Shown piece by piece: positions 53,227 to 62,402 of a stretch of DNA of 64,000 nt (position 1 is the stretch's first letter; every line of letters begins with the position of its first letter). Where the stretch lies: NCBI RefSeq assembly GCF_900019265.1, contig NZ_CYGX02000004.1:79815-143814 (forward strand), written 5' to 3'. The notes below the pieces were generated by a model. That model made no database searches and was not told the DNA's origin. It saw nothing but the letters and a program-made list of their open reading frames with translations. A program made the position numbers and the translations under genes. The DNA comes from Paraburkholderia ribeironis (GTDB lineage Bacteria; Pseudomonadota; Gammaproteobacteria; Burkholderiales; Burkholderiaceae).

Positions 53227-54375
53227 ATGCAATTCGACAAGCGCGCCTGGCTCGACCGCATCAAGCGGATGTTCGCGGGCTTCGACCGCCCGCTCGCACT
53301 GATCGTGTTTCTGCTGTTGTGCGTGGGCATTGTGACGCTATACAGCGCGAGTCTGGACCTTCCAGGCCGCGTGGAAGACCAGTTGCGCAACATCCTGCTG
53401 ACGTTCGTGCTGATGTGGGCGCTCGCCAATGTGCCACCCACCACATTGATGCGCTTCGCGGTCCCGCTCTATACGTTCGGGATCGCGTTACTGGTCGCGG
53501 TGGCGCTGTTTGGCCTCACGCGCAAGGGCGCCAAGCGCTGGATCAATGTCGGCGTGGTGATCCAGCCGTCGGAAATCCTGAAGATCGCCACCCCGCTGAT
53601 GCTCGCGTGGTACTACCAGCGCCGCGAAGGCGTGATGCGCTGGTACGACTTTCTGGTCGGTCTGCTGATTCTCGCCGTGCCGGTCGGCCTGATCGCCAAG
53701 CAGCCTGACCTGGGTACGGCGGTGCTGGTGTTCGCAGCCGGCTTCTTCGTGATCTACTTCGCGGGCCTGAGCTTCAAGCTGATCGTGCCGGTGCTGATAG
53801 CGGGTGTGATCGCGGTCGGGTCGATCGCGGCGTTTCAGGACAAGATCTGTCAGCCCGAAGTGCAATGGCCGCTGATGCACGACTACCAGAAGCACCGCAT
53901 CTGTACGCTGCTCGATCCGACCTCCGATCCGCTCGGCAAGGGCTTCCATACGATCCAGGCGGTGATCGCGATCGGCTCGGGCGGGCCAATCGGCAAGGGC
54001 TGGTTAAAGGGCACGCAGGCACACCTCGAGTTCATTCCCGAGAAGCACACCGACTTCATCTTCGCGGTGTTCTCCGAGGAGTTCGGCCTGGCTGGCGGCA
54101 TCGTGTTGTTGACGCTGTACATGCTGCTGATCGCTCGCGGGCTGTATATCGCCGCGAACGGCGCGACGCTGTTCGGGCGTCTGCTGGCCGGATCGCTAAC
54201 GATGGCGTTCTTCACCTACGCATTCGTCAATATCGGTATGGTGAGCGGGATCTTGCCAGTGGTCGGCGTGCCGCTGCCGTTCATGAGCTATGGCGGCACC
54301 GCGCTGACTACGCTCGGGGTTGCGATCGGCCTCATCATGAGCGTCGCGCGGCAGAAGCGATTGATGCAGAGTTAG
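53227..54375 (+). CDS. rodA: Peptidoglycan glycosyltransferase RodA
   Basis: SEDS-family polymerase paired with PBP2. It has 382 residues and about ten membrane helices. Motifs include KGAKRWINVG, SEILKIATPLMLAWY, QPDLGTAVL, EFIPEKHTDFIFAVFSEEFGLAGG and GVPLPFMSYGGTAL, all characteristic. AAGGAG lies 9-10 bases before the ATG. Last gene of the operon. Confidence 0.96.
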   Translation: MQFDKRAWLDRIKRMFAGFDRPLALIVFLLLCVGIVTLYSASLDLPGRVEDQLRNILLTFVLMWALANVPPTTLMRFAVPLYTFGIALLVAVALFGLTRKGAKRWINVGVVIQPSEILKIATPLMLAWYYQRREGVMRWYDFLVGLLILAVPVGLIAKQPDLGTAVLVFAAGFFVIYFAGLSFKLIVPVLIAGVIAVGSIAAFQDKICQPEVQWPLMHDYQKHRICTLLDPTSDPLGKGFHTIQAVIAIGSGGPIGKGWLKGTQAHLEFIPEKHTDFIFAVFSEEFGLAGGIVLLTLYMLLIARGLYIAANGATLFGRLLAGSLTMAFFTYAFVNIGMVSGILPVVGVPLPFMSYGGTALTTLGVAIGLIMSVARQKRLMQS

Positions 54376-54454
54376 CGCGGCACACGGCCGCCGCGTCGGC
54401 CGTCGAAGCCGGCTGCAACAGTGCAACAGGCTCAGACGAACAAGCAGAACGCGC

Positions 54455-54484
54455 AAGGGGCGCCCCATCGGGAGCGCCCCTTTT
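54455..54484. terminator. Bidirectional terminator between rodA and the Sel1 gene
   Basis: AAGGGGCGC (54455-54463) pairs with GCGCCCCTT (54474-54482) around a 10-base loop that has its own CCC/GGG. TTTT ends the rightward side. It serves the convergent rodA and Sel1-repeat transcripts. Confidence 0.85.
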
Positions 54485-54487
54485 AGC

Positions 54488-55210
54488 TTACTGCGGTTTC
54501 ACTTCCTTCTGATCGCGCAACTGCGCGCTGAGCTGCTGATACTTCAGACGCGCTGCCGGATCGCCCTGCGCAGCCGCGGCCGCGTAATAGGCGCGCGCCA
54601 CGTTCAGATTCTTGTCCACGCCATCGCCGCCGCGCTCGTAGAACGAGCCGGTCACGTATTGCGCGGTCATGTCGCCGCCTTGCGCCGCCTTCTTGTACCA
54701 GACGAACGCCTGCCGGTTGTCGCGCTCGGTGCCGCGGCCGTCGAGGAACTGGTTGGCCAGCGCAAGCTCCGCCTGCACGTGGCCCTGCTCAGCGGCCTTC
54801 AGAAACCAGCGGTGCGCCTCGACCGGATCGCGGCCGACAAACTCGCCATCGTCGTACATCTTGCCGTACACGTACTGGGCGTGCGACATGTTGGCTTCGG
54901 CGGCCTTGCGCAGCCATTTCTTGCCTTCGTCGACATTGACTGGCGTGCCTTCACCGTTGAGCAGCATCATCGCGTAGTTGAACTCCGCGAGCCGGCTGCC
55001 GCGCTCGGCGGCCTTGCGGAATTCGGCAAGCGCCGCGCCCAGGTTGCCGGCGTTGTAGTCGGCGACCGCGGTCTGCGTCTCCGGATCGTTCGGCTTCGCG
55101 ATCTGATCCTGAGCATGCGCCGCGCTCATCGCACTACTCATCGCGCTGCCCGTCAGCCACGCCGCCATGATCGCCACACGCACGACGACGCCCTGCCCCT
55201 TGCGCTTCAT
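54488..55210 (-). CDS. Exported Sel1-repeat protein
   Basis: A 240-residue protein with a signal peptide (VVVRVAIMAAWLTGSAMSSAMSAAHAQ) and about five Sel1-like repeats of about 36 residues, such as AEFNYAMMLLNGEGTPVNVD and AQYVYGKMYDDGEFVGRD. Sel1 repeats mediate protein contacts, often in the periplasm. Strong AGGAGG before the ATG at 55210. The ATG overlaps the aldolase stop, so the two are cotranscribed. Confidence 0.85.
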   Translation of the reverse strand: MKRKGQGVVVRVAIMAAWLTGSAMSSAMSAAHAQDQIAKPNDPETQTAVADYNAGNLGAALAEFRKAAERGSRLAEFNYAMMLLNGEGTPVNVDEGKKWLRKAAEANMSHAQYVYGKMYDDGEFVGRDPVEAHRWFLKAAEQGHVQAELALANQFLDGRGTERDNRQAFVWYKKAAQGGDMTAQYVTGSFYERGGDGVDKNLNVARAYYAAAAAQGDPAARLKYQQLSAQLRDQKEVKPQ

Positions 55211-55989
55211 GACCTCACCTCCTGCAACGCCTGGCGGGTCGCGCGCAACATCCACATGACGTCGGCGGCCAGTGCGACAAAACGGAACCCGGCATCGCGA
55301 TGCTGCTTCGCACTCGCGACATCCATCGCAAACACGCCGGCCGCGATGCCGGCCTTGTCGGCGGCACTGACAACGCGCGCCACCGCCGCCTGCACATCAG
55401 CGTGCTTCGAATCGCCAAGATGACCGAGGCTCGCGGCCAGATCGGCGGGCCCGACGAACACGCAATCGACTCCCGGCGTCGCCGCGATCTTCTCGACCTC
55501 CTGCAAGCCGCGCGCCGACTCGATCTGCACGATGGTCGCGATCTGCGCGTTGGCCGTCTGCACGTAGTCGCGCCGCATGCCATAGGCCGCTGCGCGCACC
55601 ACGCCGGCGACGCCGCGTTGACCGTCGAGCGCCCCAGCGGTCGGATATTGCGTGAGACGCACGGCGCGAGCGGCATCGTCCGCGGATTCGATATTCGGGA
55701 ACATCAGCGTGCGCGCGCCGGCATCCAGCACGCGCTTGACGAGCCAGGCTTCGCTGGCGGGCACGCGCACCACCGGCTCGCTCGGCAGATGCGCGGCGGC
55801 GATCGCGCGCAGTTGCGAAGCGACGTCGCGGCTATCGTTCGGCGCGTGCTCCATGTCGATCAACAGCCAGTCGAAACCGGCGTGCGCCAGCGCTTCAGCG
55901 GCGGCCTCGCTGCCGAGCGACAGCCATAGCCCGTACAGCGGGCCGGCTTCCGTCAAACGTTGCTTGAGGGGATTGGTGAAGGTGCTCAT
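55207..55989 (-). CDS. HpcH/HpaI-family class II aldolase
   Basis: A 260-residue TIM-barrel aldolase. GLWLSLGSEAAAEALAHAGFDWLLIDMEHAPND is typical; the metal ligands are the Glu in VQIESARG and the Asp in VFVGPADLAASLG. The family splits 2-keto-3-deoxy-type acids to pyruvate and an aldehyde; the natural substrate here is unknown. ATG at 55989. Confidence 0.88.
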   Translation of the reverse strand: MSTFTNPLKQRLTEAGPLYGLWLSLGSEAAAEALAHAGFDWLLIDMEHAPNDSRDVASQLRAIAAAHLPSEPVVRVPASEAWLVKRVLDAGARTLMFPNIESADDAARAVRLTQYPTAGALDGQRGVAGVVRAAAYGMRRDYVQTANAQIATIVQIESARGLQEVEKIAATPGVDCVFVGPADLAASLGHLGDSKHADVQAAVARVVSAADKAGIAAGVFAMDVASAKQHRDAGFRFVALAADVMWMLRATRQALQEVRS

Positions 55990-56211
55990 CGCCGCGCTCC
56001 GTGGCGGCGCCCGGCCGCATGACCCGAAACGCGGGAGAACGATCCGGCCTCGTGGGCGAAGTAATCGACCTGGCAAAGACGGGGGCGCTGGCGGCCCGGC
56101 TGCCTGCTGCGACGCAATGCGATGACCGGCATGTCTCGCTCCGTGTGGTTATCGCAGCGATCATACAGTGACAAAAACGCAAAGGCGGGATCGCGCGGCC
56201 GGCCCCCGGGT

Positions 56212-56658
56212 TCAGTCGCGGACCACGTCGGCCCAGCAGTTCGGCGTCTCGTACAGACGCACCTTGTGCAGACGCAGATTCACGCCGTAGTGCGCGTCGT
56301 ACACGCTCGCGAGGATATCGAACGCGATGGCCGCGAGATTTTCGACAGTCGGGATGCGGTCGAGCACGACCGTCTTATGCCCGGGCATGGTTTCCAGAAA
56401 GCCGCGCACCGGCGTATCGCCTTCATAGACGAGGAACGCGTGGTCCCACTGCCCGACCAGATGCTCGACGGCGAGCGACTTCACGTCGGCGAAGTCCATC
56501 ACCATGCCGCGATCGGGCGCGCCTTCGCTGTCGACCAGATCGCCTTGCAGCGTGATTTCGAGCACATAGCGATGGCCGTGCAGATTACGGCACTGGCTGC
56601 GGTGATCGGGAATGCGGTGGCCCGCGTCGAATTCGAGTTTTCGTGTAATCGTCAGCAC
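56212..56658 (-). CDS. queD: 6-carboxy-5,6,7,8-tetrahydropterin synthase QueD
   Basis: Makes carboxytetrahydropterin from dihydroneopterin triphosphate, the second step toward queuosine. It has 148 residues; zinc ligands are the His of FDAGHR and the pair in LHGHRY, and catalytic residues lie in WDHAFL and ETMPGHKTVV. queE ends 6 bases upstream on the same strand. Confidence 0.94.
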   Translation of the reverse strand: MLTITRKLEFDAGHRIPDHRSQCRNLHGHRYVLEITLQGDLVDSEGAPDRGMVMDFADVKSLAVEHLVGQWDHAFLVYEGDTPVRGFLETMPGHKTVVLDRIPTVENLAAIAFDILASVYDAHYGVNLRLHKVRLYETPNCWADVVRD

Positions 56659-56664
56659 GGCAAA

Positions 56665-57297
56665 TCAGGGAATGTTCAGATACTTGTGGGTCTGCATCGA
56701 CAAGCGCCATTGCGGATGGCGTTTGCACCAGTCGATCGCGAGCCTGGTGTTGAGCTCGCGCGACGGGCCGTCCATCGGCTGGACGAGGAAATACTCGAAG
56801 TCGAGCTTCGCATACTCGGACAAGCGCTGGTTGTCCTGCGGGATCACGACCTTCAGTTCGTTGCCTCTCGTCACGACGAGCGGTGCGTCGGCCTTCGGGC
56901 TCACGCAGACCCAGTCGATCGTTTCGAGCACCGGCAATGAGCCGTTGGTCTCGATCGCGATTTCAAAGCTCGCGGCGTGCAGCGCATCGACCAGCGGCTG
57001 ATCGATCTGCAGCATCGGCTCGCCGCCCGTGCAGACCACGAAGCGCTCGCCCTCGCCCTGCGGCCACAGCGATACGATCATCGCGACCAGTTCTTCAGCG
57101 GTACGGTACTTGCCACCGTTCTCGCCGTCGGTGCCGACGAAATCGGTATCGCAGAAACGGCACACTGCCTCGGCGCGATCTTCTTCGCGGCCCGACCACA
57201 GATTGCAGCCGGCGAACCGGCAGAACACGGCCGGACGCCCGGCATTCGCGCCCTCGCCCTGCAACGTGTAGAAGACTTCCTTGACCGCGTAAGTCAT
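56665..57297 (-). CDS. queE: 7-carboxy-7-deazaguanine synthase QueE
   Basis: Radical SAM enzyme for the third step of queuosine synthesis. It has 210 residues. The iron-sulphur cysteines have the spacing C-x14-C-x2-C (GCNLW...AVCRFCD) instead of C-x3-C-x2-C, the variant known for QueE of Burkholderia multivorans. VCTGGEPMLQ and ETNGSLPV follow. The ATG at 57297 is preferred over a frame that stays open far upstream into queC. Confidence 0.94.
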   Translation of the reverse strand: MTYAVKEVFYTLQGEGANAGRPAVFCRFAGCNLWSGREEDRAEAVCRFCDTDFVGTDGENGGKYRTAEELVAMIVSLWPQGEGERFVVCTGGEPMLQIDQPLVDALHAASFEIAIETNGSLPVLETIDWVCVSPKADAPLVVTRGNELKVVIPQDNQRLSEYAKLDFEYFLVQPMDGPSRELNTRLAIDWCKRHPQWRLSMQTHKYLNIP

Positions 57298-57397
57298 GCT
57301 GCTTTCTGCCCCGTGTTGCTCAATGTGTTGCTGAAGTTGATTGCCTGAGGTTGATTGCCTGAGGTTGATTGCCCGAGCCGCGCCGCTGCGCGAACCG

Positions 57398-58129
57398 TCA
57401 GACCGGCTCGGTGACTTTATCACCGGCCAGATAGGCTTCGAAACCACGCTTGCGCAAGCGGCATGCCGGACATTCGCCGCAACCGAAACCCCATGCATGC
57501 AATTCTGCGCGTTCACCGACATAGCAGGTGTGCGTCTCGACGCGCACCAGTTCAACCAGCTCGTCGCCGCCCAGTTCATGAGCGAGACGCCACGTGTCGG
57601 CCTTGTCGAGCCACATCAGCGGCGTTTCGATCAGCAGTCGCGTGTCCATGCCGAGGTTCAGCGTGGCCTGCAACGCCTTCATCGTGTCGTCGCGGCAATC
57701 GGGATAGCCCGAGAAATCCGTTTCGCACATTCCGCCGACGATCACCTGCAAACCTCGCCGATAAGCAATCGCCGCTGCGATGGTCATGAACATCAGATTG
57801 CGACCCGGCACGAACGTGTTCGGTAGACCGCTGGCCGTGGCCTCGATCTCGATCTCACGCGTCATCGCGGTATCGCTGATCGAGCCGAGGACCGACAGAT
57901 CGATCATGTGGTCGTCGCCGAGACGGCCGGCCCACGCCGGAAACGTGCGCATGACAGCCTGACGAAACCCTTCGCGGCACTCGAGTTCGACACGGTGCCG
58001 CTGACCGTAATCGAAACCGAGCGTTTCGACCGTTTCATAACGTTCGAGTGCCCATGCAAGGCACGTGGCGGAATCCTGGCCGCCGGAAAACAGCACGAGA
58101 GCGCTACGCTTGGCGTCTTTGCGGATCAC
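57398..58129 (-). CDS. queC: 7-cyano-7-deazaguanine synthase QueC
   Basis: ATP-dependent conversion of carboxydeazaguanine to preQ0. It has 243 residues: PP-loop [12 protein letters not shown] near the N-terminus, [16 protein letters not shown], and the zinc-binding Cys cluster [14 protein letters not shown] near the C-terminus. The start is the GTG at 58129, with ACGGAG 7 bases upstream. First gene of queC-queE-queD. Confidence 0.95.
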   Translation of the reverse strand: MIRKDAKRSALVLFSGGQDSATCLAWALERYETVETLGFDYGQRHRVELECREGFRQAVMRTFPAWAGRLGDDHMIDLSVLGSISDTAMTREIEIEATASGLPNTFVPGRNLMFMTIAAAIAYRRGLQVIVGGMCETDFSGYPDCRDDTMKALQATLNLGMDTRLLIETPLMWLDKADTWRLAHELGGDELVELVRVETHTCYVGERAELHAWGFGCGECPACRLRKRGFEAYLAGDKVTEPV

Positions 58130-58520
58130 CGTGAAACTCCGTGAATGATGAGTGCCACGTCGCGCTGCGTGAGATGCGCCATGCAAGCAACGCGGCGCGA
58201 CGTATGCCGGCACTGCTGCCGGCCCAGAGCAGTATAGGCCGCGCGTTGCGCACGCAGAGTCGCGACGCGCTTATACCGCTAGTGGTCGGGCGAAGGGTTC
58301 GGTGCGGGTGGCGGCCTAGCCGCTCGGCACCCAGGTGCGAATCAGGCGACACTCAAGTAACGCTCAGGCGACATTCAGATATCGCACCGGCGTGCAAGTC
58401 CTTGAACTGGCGTGATTTTATCACGCGACGCCGAACGCCGCCGGGCACGCTCTGCCGCAACGAGTACCCGTCAGAAAAGGAAAAGCCCCAGGAATCTTGC
58501 GATTTCCTGGGGCTGAATCC
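58130..58520. promoter_or_regulatory. Upstream region of queC
   Basis: About 390 bases between queC and tRNA-Phe. On the reverse strand TATACT (plus-strand positions 58230-58235) is a good -10 box for queC; no matching -35 was found. I looked for a preQ1 aptamer and saw none. Short open frames here are not convincing. Confidence 0.4.
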
Positions 58521-58596
58521 TGGTGGCCTGGGGCGGAATCGAACCACCGACACGCGGATTTTCAATCCGCTGCTCTACCAACTGAGCTACCGGGCC
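58521..58596 (-). tRNA. tRNA-Phe (anticodon GAA)
   Basis: The 76-base reverse-strand sequence folds as a full cloverleaf, from GGCCCGG acceptor strand through the D arm GCTC...GAGC, anticodon arm GCGGA-TTGAAAA-TCCGC and T arm GGTGG-TTCGATT-CCGCC to the encoded CCA end. The anticodon GAA reads Phe codons. The acceptor stem has one C-A mismatch (position 5 against 68). Confidence 0.95.
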
Positions 58597-58702
58597 AACG
58601 AAGAACGAGATCATATCAAAGGGTCTGCAGGAGGGCAAGTCCCTCGTCGAAAAAATGTGCCAAAGGCGGATTCGCGCACGGCACGCCAGCCCGCGCGTAT
58701 CG

Positions 58703-59392
58703 TCACTCCCCTTTGTTCTTGCCCAGATCGACGCCGAGTTGCTTGAGCTTGCGGTACAGGTGTGTGCGCTCCAGGCCGGTCTTCTCTGCCACGCGCGTCA
58801 TGCTGCCGTTCTCGCGCGCGAGGTGATATTCGAAGTACGCGCGCTCGAACGCATCGCGTGCATCGCGCAGCGGTATGTCGAACGAGATCGACGCCGTTTG
58901 CGCGGCCAGCGCGCCGCCGCCCGTGCCGTCGGTGGACAACATCGGCAACGCGGCCGCCGACGCCACCGCCGATGCGTTCACCGGCAACACCGGCTTGACC
59001 GCCGCGCCGCCAGGCACACCCACCGCCGTGCCGCGAGCGAGACCCTGCTCGACGGCCTTTAGCAGCTTCTGCAACGCGATCGGTTTCTCGAGGAAATTGA
59101 GCGCGCCGATCTTGGTGGCCTCAACCGCCGTATCGATCGTCGCGTGGCCGGACATCATGATCACCGGCATGGTCAACTGGCCTTGCGCGGCCCACTCCTT
59201 GAGCAGCGTCACGCCGTCGGTGTCGGGCATCCAGATGTCGAGCAACACGAGGTCCGGCGCCTGACGCAAGCGGAACTCGCGCGCTTCCTGCGCATTTTCA
59301 GCGGCCTCCACGACATGTCCCTCGTCGCTCAGGATCTCCGAGAGCAATTCCCGGATGCCCATTTCATCATCTACCACCAGGATGGTTGCCAT
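58703..59392 (-). CDS. NtrX-like response regulator lacking the AAA+ domain
   Basis: A 229-residue protein. The receiver domain is ILVVDDEMGIRELL with phospho-Asp D52 in VLLDIWMPDTDG and Lys in FLEKPI. An Ala/Gly/Val-rich linker (about 125-175) precedes a Fis-type helix-turn-helix (SMTRVAEKTGLERTHLYRKLKQLGV) like that of NtrX. The sigma54-activating AAA+ module that lies between these domains in classical NtrX is absent, so it should work as a conventional DNA-binding regulator. It starts 1 base after the kinase gene ends. Confidence 0.88.
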   Translation of the reverse strand: MATILVVDDEMGIRELLSEILSDEGHVVEAAENAQEAREFRLRQAPDLVLLDIWMPDTDGVTLLKEWAAQGQLTMPVIMMSGHATIDTAVEATKIGALNFLEKPIALQKLLKAVEQGLARGTAVGVPGGAAVKPVLPVNASAVASAAALPMLSTDGTGGGALAAQTASISFDIPLRDARDAFERAYFEYHLARENGSMTRVAEKTGLERTHLYRKLKQLGVDLGKNKGE

Positions 59393-61813
59393 TTACGCTG
59401 CCCTTGTCTGCACTGTTGCTTTTGTCTTGCCGTGCGACGCACCGCCGCCGTGCGCCGGCCGCGGCCCAGTATCGGGTGCCGCGGCATCGTCCGCCAGTTG
59501 AAGGAAGAGGATCGAAATCTGCGCACCCTCGATCACATCGCCCGCCTTCATACGATTGCGAATGTCGATGCGAGCGCCATGTTCATCGACGATCTTCTTG
59601 ACCATTGCAAGACCCAGGCCCGTACCCTTGGCCTTGGTCGTCACATAGGGTTCGAATGCGCGAGTGAGGATACGCGCGGGGAACCCCGGTCCGTTATCCG
59701 ACACGGTCAGACGCACCGCGACGTGTACTTTGCCTTCCGCGTCGGGGTCACCGTATTCTACTGTCCTCGTCTCGAGCGCCACTCGCGGATGGCCGACATC
59801 GGCTACCGCATCCTGCGCGTTCTGCAGCAGGTTGTGAATCACCTGGCGCAATTGCGTTGCGTCGCCACGAATCGCCGGCAGTGCCGAGAGTTCCACCTGG
59901 ATCGCGCCTTTGCCCTCTTCGATACCGTACAGCGTGAGCACTTCGCTGACCAGATCGTTCAGTTGCAGGTGCGCGAGCACTGCCGGAGGCGTGCGCGCGT
60001 AGTCGCGGAAATTGTCGACCATCTGCTTCATCGCAGCCACCTGATTGACGATCGTAGTCGCGCCACGCTTGAGCACGTCGGCATCCGACGGCGACAGCTT
60101 GTCGGCCAGCTTCATTTGCAGACGCTCGGCGGAGAGCTGGATCGGCGTGAGCGGATTCTTGATCTCGTGCGCGAGCCGCCGCGCGACCTCGCCCCATGCA
60201 ATCGAACGCTGCGCGGAGATCACATCGGAGATGTCGTCGAACACCACGACGTAACCGGAGGTCTGCAGGTCTTCCGTGTCGCGGTCGGTCGCCGACACGA
60301 GGCGCGCGCCGCGCACGAGCAACGTGAGCGGTTCGCTTTCGCCCGGCACTGGAAACGAGAACTGCTGTTGCCAGTGGCCGAGATCGTCCTGACCGTCGCC
60401 GCTTGCCGCTTCACGATCGGCAAACGCCTTGCGGACCATGACGCCGAATTCGCTCAACACGCCGATCTGATCGAGCGACGAACCGAGCACGGTCTGGAAC
60501 GGCTGACGGAAAATCCGTTCGGCGCCACGATTCGCGGTGGTAAGCCGGAACTGCCGATCGAACACGAACACGCCCGCGGTCAGGTTCGCGAGGATGCTTT
60601 CCAGATACGCCTTCGAGTGTTCGAGCGCAATGCGGTTGTTCTCGACCGCGGCGCGCGCTTCGGACAACTGCCGCGTCATCGCATTGAACGACTGCGTGAG
60701 GAAGCCCAGTTCGTCGCGCGACTTGATTTCGCGCTTCGGTGTGTAATCGCCCTCGGTAATCTCTTTCGTGCCCTGTGCGAGGAGGAACAACGGCCGCGCA
60801 AGCTGATTGCCGAGCGCGAGCGCAAGCATCATCGCGATGAAGGTGGCGAGGAATAGCGCGAGCGTCAGCGTGCCGATGTACATCTTGCGCAGACCGGTGC
60901 GGCCGAGCGCCTTCTCCTGGTATTCGCGATACGCGCGCTGCACCGCGTCGGCATTGCGAGCGAGCGTTGGCGACACCGGCTGCGTGAGTTGCAGGAAGCG
61001 TTCAGTGGGTTGCAACAGCGCCGCGTTCGAGTCGGGAATGCGCTGCACGACGCGCAGTCGCAGCGCGCCCTTGCCGCCCTGCGCGTGCGTATCGCCGTCC
61101 ACTTCGCCTTCGATCGCCGCATAGCCGCGGCCACGCGCCTGTTCGATCATCAGCGGCGTGGGCAAATCGTTCGGCACGAGCGTCGCGTAGTTGCTGGATG
61201 CCTGCGCGACCACATGCATGTCGGGCGTCGCACCGGACATACTGCGCGTGGGCTCGACGATCGTCGCGTCCTGCACGCCGAACTGATCGCGCAGTCGCAA
61301 TAGCGTGAGCGTCGTGCCGGCGGCGTCCGCGCTGGCAAGCTGCTCGGACATCAGGCGGCCCTTGGTTTGCAGATCGGACAGCGACGCGTCGAGCATGCCG
61401 CGACCGAGATTCAGGCCTGCCGTGAGCGCGGTTTCGACATTCACGTCGAACCACGATTCGATACTGCGCGACACGAACTGATACGAGACCACGTAAATGA
61501 TCCCGCCCGGCACCACGCCGACCAGCGCCATGAAGAACGCGAGTTTCGCCAGCAGCCGCGTGCCGAACTTGCCCTTGCGCAGCCGCGCGATGATGATGAC
61601 GATGAGCGTCGCCACCACCAGCAGAAAGATCATCGCGACCGCGACGTTGGCGGTATACAGCCACTGGTAATAGCGGTCGAAGAACTCGGTATTGGCGCTC
61701 GCGGCGGCCAGCAGCACGAGCAGCAACACGGCCGTTACCGCGACCGTCGACACCAGCACGCGCACGACGATGCTGCTGACACTGGTGGTGGTTGAGCGCA
61801 CTCTATTTAGCAC
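59393..61813 (-). CDS. NtrY-like sensor histidine kinase
   Basis: An 806-residue membrane kinase. Three N-terminal membrane helices (LVSTVAVTAVLLLVLLAAA, TANVAVAMIFLLVVATLIVIIIA, LAFFMALVGVVPGGIIYVVS) precede a periplasmic region. A fourth helix (GTLTLALFLATFIAMMLALAL) leads to HAMP, PAS (SKAYLESILANLTAGVFVFD), the H-box RLAHEIKNPLTPIQL, N-box NLLQNAQDAV and GTGLGLAMVKKIV. This is the NtrY architecture. It would phosphorylate the regulator encoded next. Its start overlaps the end of the DUF4390 gene. Confidence 0.9.
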   Translation of the reverse strand: MLNRVRSTTTSVSSIVVRVLVSTVAVTAVLLLVLLAAASANTEFFDRYYQWLYTANVAVAMIFLLVVATLIVIIIARLRKGKFGTRLLAKLAFFMALVGVVPGGIIYVVSYQFVSRSIESWFDVNVETALTAGLNLGRGMLDASLSDLQTKGRLMSEQLASADAAGTTLTLLRLRDQFGVQDATIVEPTRSMSGATPDMHVVAQASSNYATLVPNDLPTPLMIEQARGRGYAAIEGEVDGDTHAQGGKGALRLRVVQRIPDSNAALLQPTERFLQLTQPVSPTLARNADAVQRAYREYQEKALGRTGLRKMYIGTLTLALFLATFIAMMLALALGNQLARPLFLLAQGTKEITEGDYTPKREIKSRDELGFLTQSFNAMTRQLSEARAAVENNRIALEHSKAYLESILANLTAGVFVFDRQFRLTTANRGAERIFRQPFQTVLGSSLDQIGVLSEFGVMVRKAFADREAASGDGQDDLGHWQQQFSFPVPGESEPLTLLVRGARLVSATDRDTEDLQTSGYVVVFDDISDVISAQRSIAWGEVARRLAHEIKNPLTPIQLSAERLQMKLADKLSPSDADVLKRGATTIVNQVAAMKQMVDNFRDYARTPPAVLAHLQLNDLVSEVLTLYGIEEGKGAIQVELSALPAIRGDATQLRQVIHNLLQNAQDAVADVGHPRVALETRTVEYGDPDAEGKVHVAVRLTVSDNGPGFPARILTRAFEPYVTTKAKGTGLGLAMVKKIVDEHGARIDIRNRMKAGDVIEGAQISILFLQLADDAAAPDTGPRPAHGGGASHGKTKATVQTRAA

Positions 61814-62402
61814 GTTCGGTCACCGTAAAGGTAAAGCGCTTCCATTCGGATGCGAGGTTCCAGTCGCGGTTGTTCACCGCGTCGATCTGAAACGGCTTGG
61901 GCATCAGCCCGATGTCGAGTTGCATGCGCACTGACGCGTTATAGGTCTCGCCGACCTTCACCTCGTTGCGGTCGATCACATGCCATGACGTGACGTGCTT
62001 GATCACCGCGAGCGCATCCTTGAGCGTGGAGAAGCCGAGCTGCAAACCGCCCGACTGCACGCTCGACACACGGTATTCGCGCGTCAGCGGCTGAAACGAC
62101 AGGCGCAGGCTCTGCGACACGCTCACCGGCTGCTCGTCGAACCAGTACCAGCGCGGCCGGCTCAATTCGAAGTCGGTCGTGAAGTAGAGCGGAATACCTT
62201 TGTTGACCGCGTCCTCGAGGTTGCTGTTGAGGTCGAATTCGAAATGCGCGTCGAGATTCCAGCCGTTGGTGTCGGCTTGCAGCGACGCCCGCTGCACCGC
62301 GATCGAATCAGCGTGCGCCGCGCCCGGCGCTGCAAGCCATACGGCCAGCGCAATCCAGAGCACGGCAGCGAGCCGAAGCGGGAAGATGCGTTTGATGGTC
62401 AC
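61803..62402 (-). CDS. DUF4390 exported protein
   Basis: A 199-residue protein with a signal peptide (LAAVLWIALAVWLAAPGAAHAD) and a beta-rich mature part (FTTDFELSRPRWYWFDEQPV, LSFQPLTREYRVS). DUF4390 genes lie between rsmB and the NtrY-like kinase gene in beta-proteobacteria, as here. Function unknown, but the constant linkage suggests a periplasmic partner of the kinase. GTG start overlapping the rsmB stop. Confidence 0.85.
   Translation of the reverse strand: MTIKRIFPLRLAAVLWIALAVWLAAPGAAHADSIAVQRASLQADTNGWNLDAHFEFDLNSNLEDAVNKGIPLYFTTDFELSRPRWYWFDEQPVSVSQSLRLSFQPLTREYRVSSVQSGGLQLGFSTLKDALAVIKHVTSWHVIDRNEVKVGETYNASVRMQLDIGLMPKPFQIDAVNNRDWNLASEWKRFTFTVTERAK

Noticed and set aside
58130..58520. 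preQ1 riboswitch before queC
   Set aside because: No preQ1-I or preQ1-II pattern, such as the C-rich loop with an A-rich tail, is visible on the queC strand.
58353..58565. 70-codon reverse-strand frame
   Set aside because: It overlaps the tRNA-Phe gene and has no family resemblance or ribosome-binding site.
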